Shown here: in pieces, positions 5,114 through 6,789 of the stretch | Numbering within the stretch: the stretch's first letter is position 1 | Layout of the letters: the number at the start of each line of letters is the position of its first letter | DNA from: Deltaproteobacteria bacterium | GTDB taxonomy: Bacteria; Desulfobacterota; Desulfobacteria; Desulfobacterales; UBA11574 | Direction of reading: 5' to 3' | DNA: 6,789 bases | Assembly: GCA_019314155.1 (NCBI GenBank) | Contig: JAFCZV010000102.1 | Span: 1 to 6,789 of the forward strand | Translations under genes and position numbers: made by a program | Notes under the pieces: generated by a model | Database searches by the model: none | Told to the model about the DNA's origin: nothing | The model's input: only the letters and a program-made list of their open reading frames with translations

Positions 5114-6667
5114 TTGGGTTTGGAAATATACAAAGAATCTTATACCGGCACCATAAAAGAAATCACTTTGGGTAAAGGCGATAACGCCGTTACCGTCGGT
5201 GGTCAGGCATGCTATCCTTTTTACAATTTTGAAGGGGACATGCCGCACAAGCCGGTTATTGCAATGGAAGTTTGGGATATGGAGCCGGATGAGTGGCCGG
5301 AAGCTGCGTTAAGCCATTTTAAGGATGTTCTTTCAGATCCGGCTAAATGGGCCAAAAAATGTGTTGATGAATTCGGGGCCAAGATAATCGTGTTACAACT
5401 CAAAAGTACCGATCCGAACGGTCCGGACACCAGCCCTGAAGATGCAGCGGCCACGGTTAAAAAGGTCCTTGACGCCGTCGACGTGCCGCTGATTGTCTGG
5501 GGAACCGGCGACATTGAGAAAGATGAAGCGGTCTTAAAGAAGATTTCAGAAGAGACCCATGGCGCCAATCTGGTTATTGGGCCTGTTGAGGATAAGAACC
5601 ATAAGGGAATCGGGGCCAGTGCCATGGGATATGGGCACACCCTAATTTCATCCTCACCCATTGATATTAATCTCGCCAAGCAAGTCAATATCCTTCTTGG
5701 AAATCTGGGGATGCCGTTGGATCGGTTGATCGTCGACCCCACCACCGGTGGCCTGGGTTACGGACTGGAATATACGTATTCTGTTATGGAAAGGCTCAGT
5801 ATGGCGGCCCTGACCCAGGGTGACGACAAGCTTCAGTTACCGATGATCAATAATATCGCCAACGAGGTCTGGAAGTGCAAAGAAGCCAAGCAGACGATCG
5901 ATGAAGCACCTACATTGGGTGATCCGGAAAGACGCGGCATTCTTATGGAAGCTGTGACTGCCGTCATTTATCTGTTGTCAGGCGGCAGTGTTCTGATCAT
6001 GCGTCATCCGGAAGCCATACGGCTCACCCAGGCGTTTATCGATTTTGGGCTGGACGGCGGAAGTGCTTTAGATGTTGCTCCCATAAGCAAACAACTTGAC
6101 GACGTGGATATCGATTATGCCTCCCTTGCACCGGAACTGGATCTGACCATTGAGGGAGAGGAACCCAAGAAAGCACCACCGAAGAAAAAGGCGGCACCAA
6201 AGGCTGAAAAGAAGGCTGAACCTGCGAAAAAGCCTGCCAAAAAGGCAGCACCAAAGAAAGAAGAAAAAGCAGTAGACAAGGCCGAAGCGGAAGCCAAAGT
6301 CAAAGCCGAAGCGGTAGCCAAAGCAAAGGCCGAAACCGAGGCCAAAGCCAAAGCCGAAGCGGATGCCAAAGTAAAGGCTGAAGCGGAAGCCAAAGCCAAA
6401 GCTGAAGCAGAAACCAAGGCCAAAGCCAAGGCAAAGGCCGAAACCGAGGCCAAAGCCAAAGCCGAAGCTGAAGCCAAGGCCGAAGCCAGGGCAAAAAAAG
6501 AGGCTGAAGAAGAAGCGATCCGAGAGAAGCGTGCAAAAGAACGTGAAGCACTTTCGGCCAAGCATAAGGCCGTAGCCGGCGAAGTCTCCATGACGCCGGC
6601 AGCCCAGCAGAAATCGAAACTGGATAAAATGCTGGAAAGTCTTAACAGGATACATAAAAGAGCATAA
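5114..6667 (+). CDS. cdhD: CO dehydrogenase/acetyl-CoA synthase delta subunit (corrinoid iron-sulfur protein small subunit) with long Lys/Ala-rich tail
   Basis: Residues about 1-310 match the AcsD/CdhD family, a TIM-barrel protein that pairs with the corrinoid/Fe4S4 large subunit to carry the methyl group between methyltetrahydrofolate and acetyl-CoA synthase in the Wood-Ljungdahl pathway. Recognisable blocks are VGGQACYPFYNFEGD (28-42), KPVIAMEVWD (46-55), VPLIVWGTGDIEKDEAVL (124-141), SSPIDINLAKQVNILL (180-195), IVDPTTGGLGYGLEYTYSVM (206-225) and GGSVLIMRHPEA (290-301). The Moorella protein is about 320 residues; this one has 517. The extra part is an acidic linker (about 311-350), a Pro/Lys/Ala stretch like histone H1 tails (351-386), a (K/E)A-repeat helix like TolA domain II (387-470; 35 Lys and 43 Ala in 351-470), and a charged end (471-517). 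Translation starts at TTG. The next gene, a probable CO dehydrogenase catalytic subunit, follows after 22 bases. In sulfate reducers the pathway may run toward CO2 fixation or acetate oxidation. An alternative symbol is acsD. Confidence 0.92.
   Translation: MGLEIYKESYTGTIKEITLGKGDNAVTVGGQACYPFYNFEGDMPHKPVIAMEVWDMEPDEWPEAALSHFKDVLSDPAKWAKKCVDEFGAKIIVLQLKSTDPNGPDTSPEDAAATVKKVLDAVDVPLIVWGTGDIEKDEAVLKKISEETHGANLVIGPVEDKNHKGIGASAMGYGHTLISSSPIDINLAKQVNILLGNLGMPLDRLIVDPTTGGLGYGLEYTYSVMERLSMAALTQGDDKLQLPMINNIANEVWKCKEAKQTIDEAPTLGDPERRGILMEAVTAVIYLLSGGSVLIMRHPEAIRLTQAFIDFGLDGGSALDVAPISKQLDDVDIDYASLAPELDLTIEGEEPKKAPPKKKAAPKAEKKAEPAKKPAKKAAPKKEEKAVDKAEAEAKVKAEAVAKAKAETEAKAKAEADAKVKAEAEAKAKAEAETKAKAKAKAETEAKAKAEAEAKAEARAKKEAEEEAIREKRAKEREALSAKHKAVAGEVSMTPAAQQKSKLDKMLESLNRIHKRA
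6323..6468 (+). repeat. Exact 38-bp direct repeat inside the cdhD tail
   Basis: The bases 6323-6360 and 6431-6468 are identical, with start points 108 bp (36 codons) apart, so both copies are read in the same frame and encode the same alternating Ala-Lys/Ala-Glu stretch (around AETEAKAKAEA). The sequence between and around them is built from related GCC-AAA and GCC-GAA codon pairs. The codon choice is more uniform than chance, suggesting growth by duplication. Recombination between the copies would remove 36 codons without a frameshift. Confidence 0.85.
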
Positions 6668-6689
6668 AAAATACGAGGAGGAACCTCTA

Positions 6690-6789
6690 ATGTCAGACGT
6701 AAAAAAAGAAAAGGTCGCGAAGCCAAAAAAGATGGCGGATCCGATAGCGGCATCCATATGTCCTGCGACTCAGGAGATGATCGCACGGG
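6690..6789 (+). CDS. Probable CO dehydrogenase catalytic subunit, N-terminal fragment
   Basis: Thirty-three codons are present before the window edge, beginning MSDVKKEKVAKPKK and continuing ADPIAASICPATQEMIAR. The block 'xSIxPATQEMIxR' resembles the start of anaerobic Ni-Fe CO dehydrogenase catalytic subunits (CooS/AcsA/CdhA-type), which interconvert CO and CO2 and feed CO to acetyl-CoA synthase. The position 22 bases after cdhD supports this. AGGAGG (6676-6681) lies eight bases before the ATG; GAGG/CCTC (6675-6678 with 6684-6687) could form a short stem over it. The first 14 residues are basic and Lys-rich, a shorter echo of the cdhD tail. The catalytic cysteines lie beyond the edge, so function cannot be tested here. 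Confidence 0.72.
   Translation, partial: MSDVKKEKVAKPKKMADPIAASICPATQEMIAR

Noticed and set aside
5221..5745. Minus-strand 174-codon frame inside cdhD
   Set aside because: It is opposite the conserved CdhD core and shows no family motifs of its own.
6164..6523. The Lys/Ala tail as a frameshift or assembly artefact
   Set aside because: The frame stays open with biased codon use to a proper stop, followed at 22 bases by a well-placed ribosome site and the next operon gene.
6036..6786. Several long minus-strand frames opposite the cdhD tail, rich in Ala/Ser/Leu or Phe/Gly
   Set aside because: They are low-complexity readings of the complement of the GCC-AAA/GAA repeats and have no start signals; the plus strand holds a coherent gene.

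Overview
The window looks like chromosomal DNA of an anaerobic sulfate-reducing bacterium of the Desulfobacterales type (Desulfobacterota). The main reason is the start of a CO dehydrogenase/acetyl-CoA synthase (Wood-Ljungdahl) gene cluster at the right end. Moderate GC genes separated by AT-rich spacers, a PilZ protein and an acetyl-CoA hydrolase/transferase-GNAT fusion fit this. The taxonomic assignment is inference from gene content, not from a marker gene.

Layout. On the minus strand at the left are a truncated polytopic membrane protein of the nucleoside-recognition (GATE/SpmA-like) type (1-309) and, 63 bases upstream of it, a complete family 4 glycosyltransferase (373-1671). A 446-base AT-rich divergent spacer (1672-2117) holds a perfect 10-bp inverted repeat and short direct repeats spaced 20 bp apart. 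On the plus strand follow a small stand-alone PilZ protein (2118-2495) whose stop codon lies in a 16-bp tandem duplication, and a 625-residue fusion of an acetyl-CoA hydrolase/transferase-like domain to a GNAT acetyltransferase (2777-4654). A 459-base gene-free leader (4655-5113) comes next. Then comes the corrinoid iron-sulfur protein small subunit CdhD/AcsD (5114-6667), which carries a roughly 200-residue Lys/Ala/Glu-rich tail. The first 33 codons of a probable CO dehydrogenase catalytic subunit (6690 to the edge) end the window.

How the genes relate. The last two genes are clearly one operon: 22-base gap, strong ribosome sites, and two subunits of the same complex. That complex either builds acetyl-CoA from CO2 or, in acetate-oxidising sulfate reducers, splits it. 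The upstream fusion protein also belongs to acyl-CoA metabolism, but its transferase active-site motifs are altered: the position of the catalytic Glu is Gln. It may therefore sense or bind acyl-CoA, or use altered chemistry, rather than act as an ordinary CoA-transferase. The PilZ and glycosyltransferase genes suggest a separate surface-polysaccharide or c-di-GMP theme with no shown link to the acetyl-CoA genes.

The points most worth following are the altered CoA-transferase active site fused to an intact-looking GNAT domain, the TolA-like/histone-H1-like tail on CdhD with an internal 38-bp repeat, and the leader upstream of cdhD. The leader contains a solitary hairpin resembling the Cas12a CRISPR repeat stem, and this hairpin is mutually exclusive with a second one.
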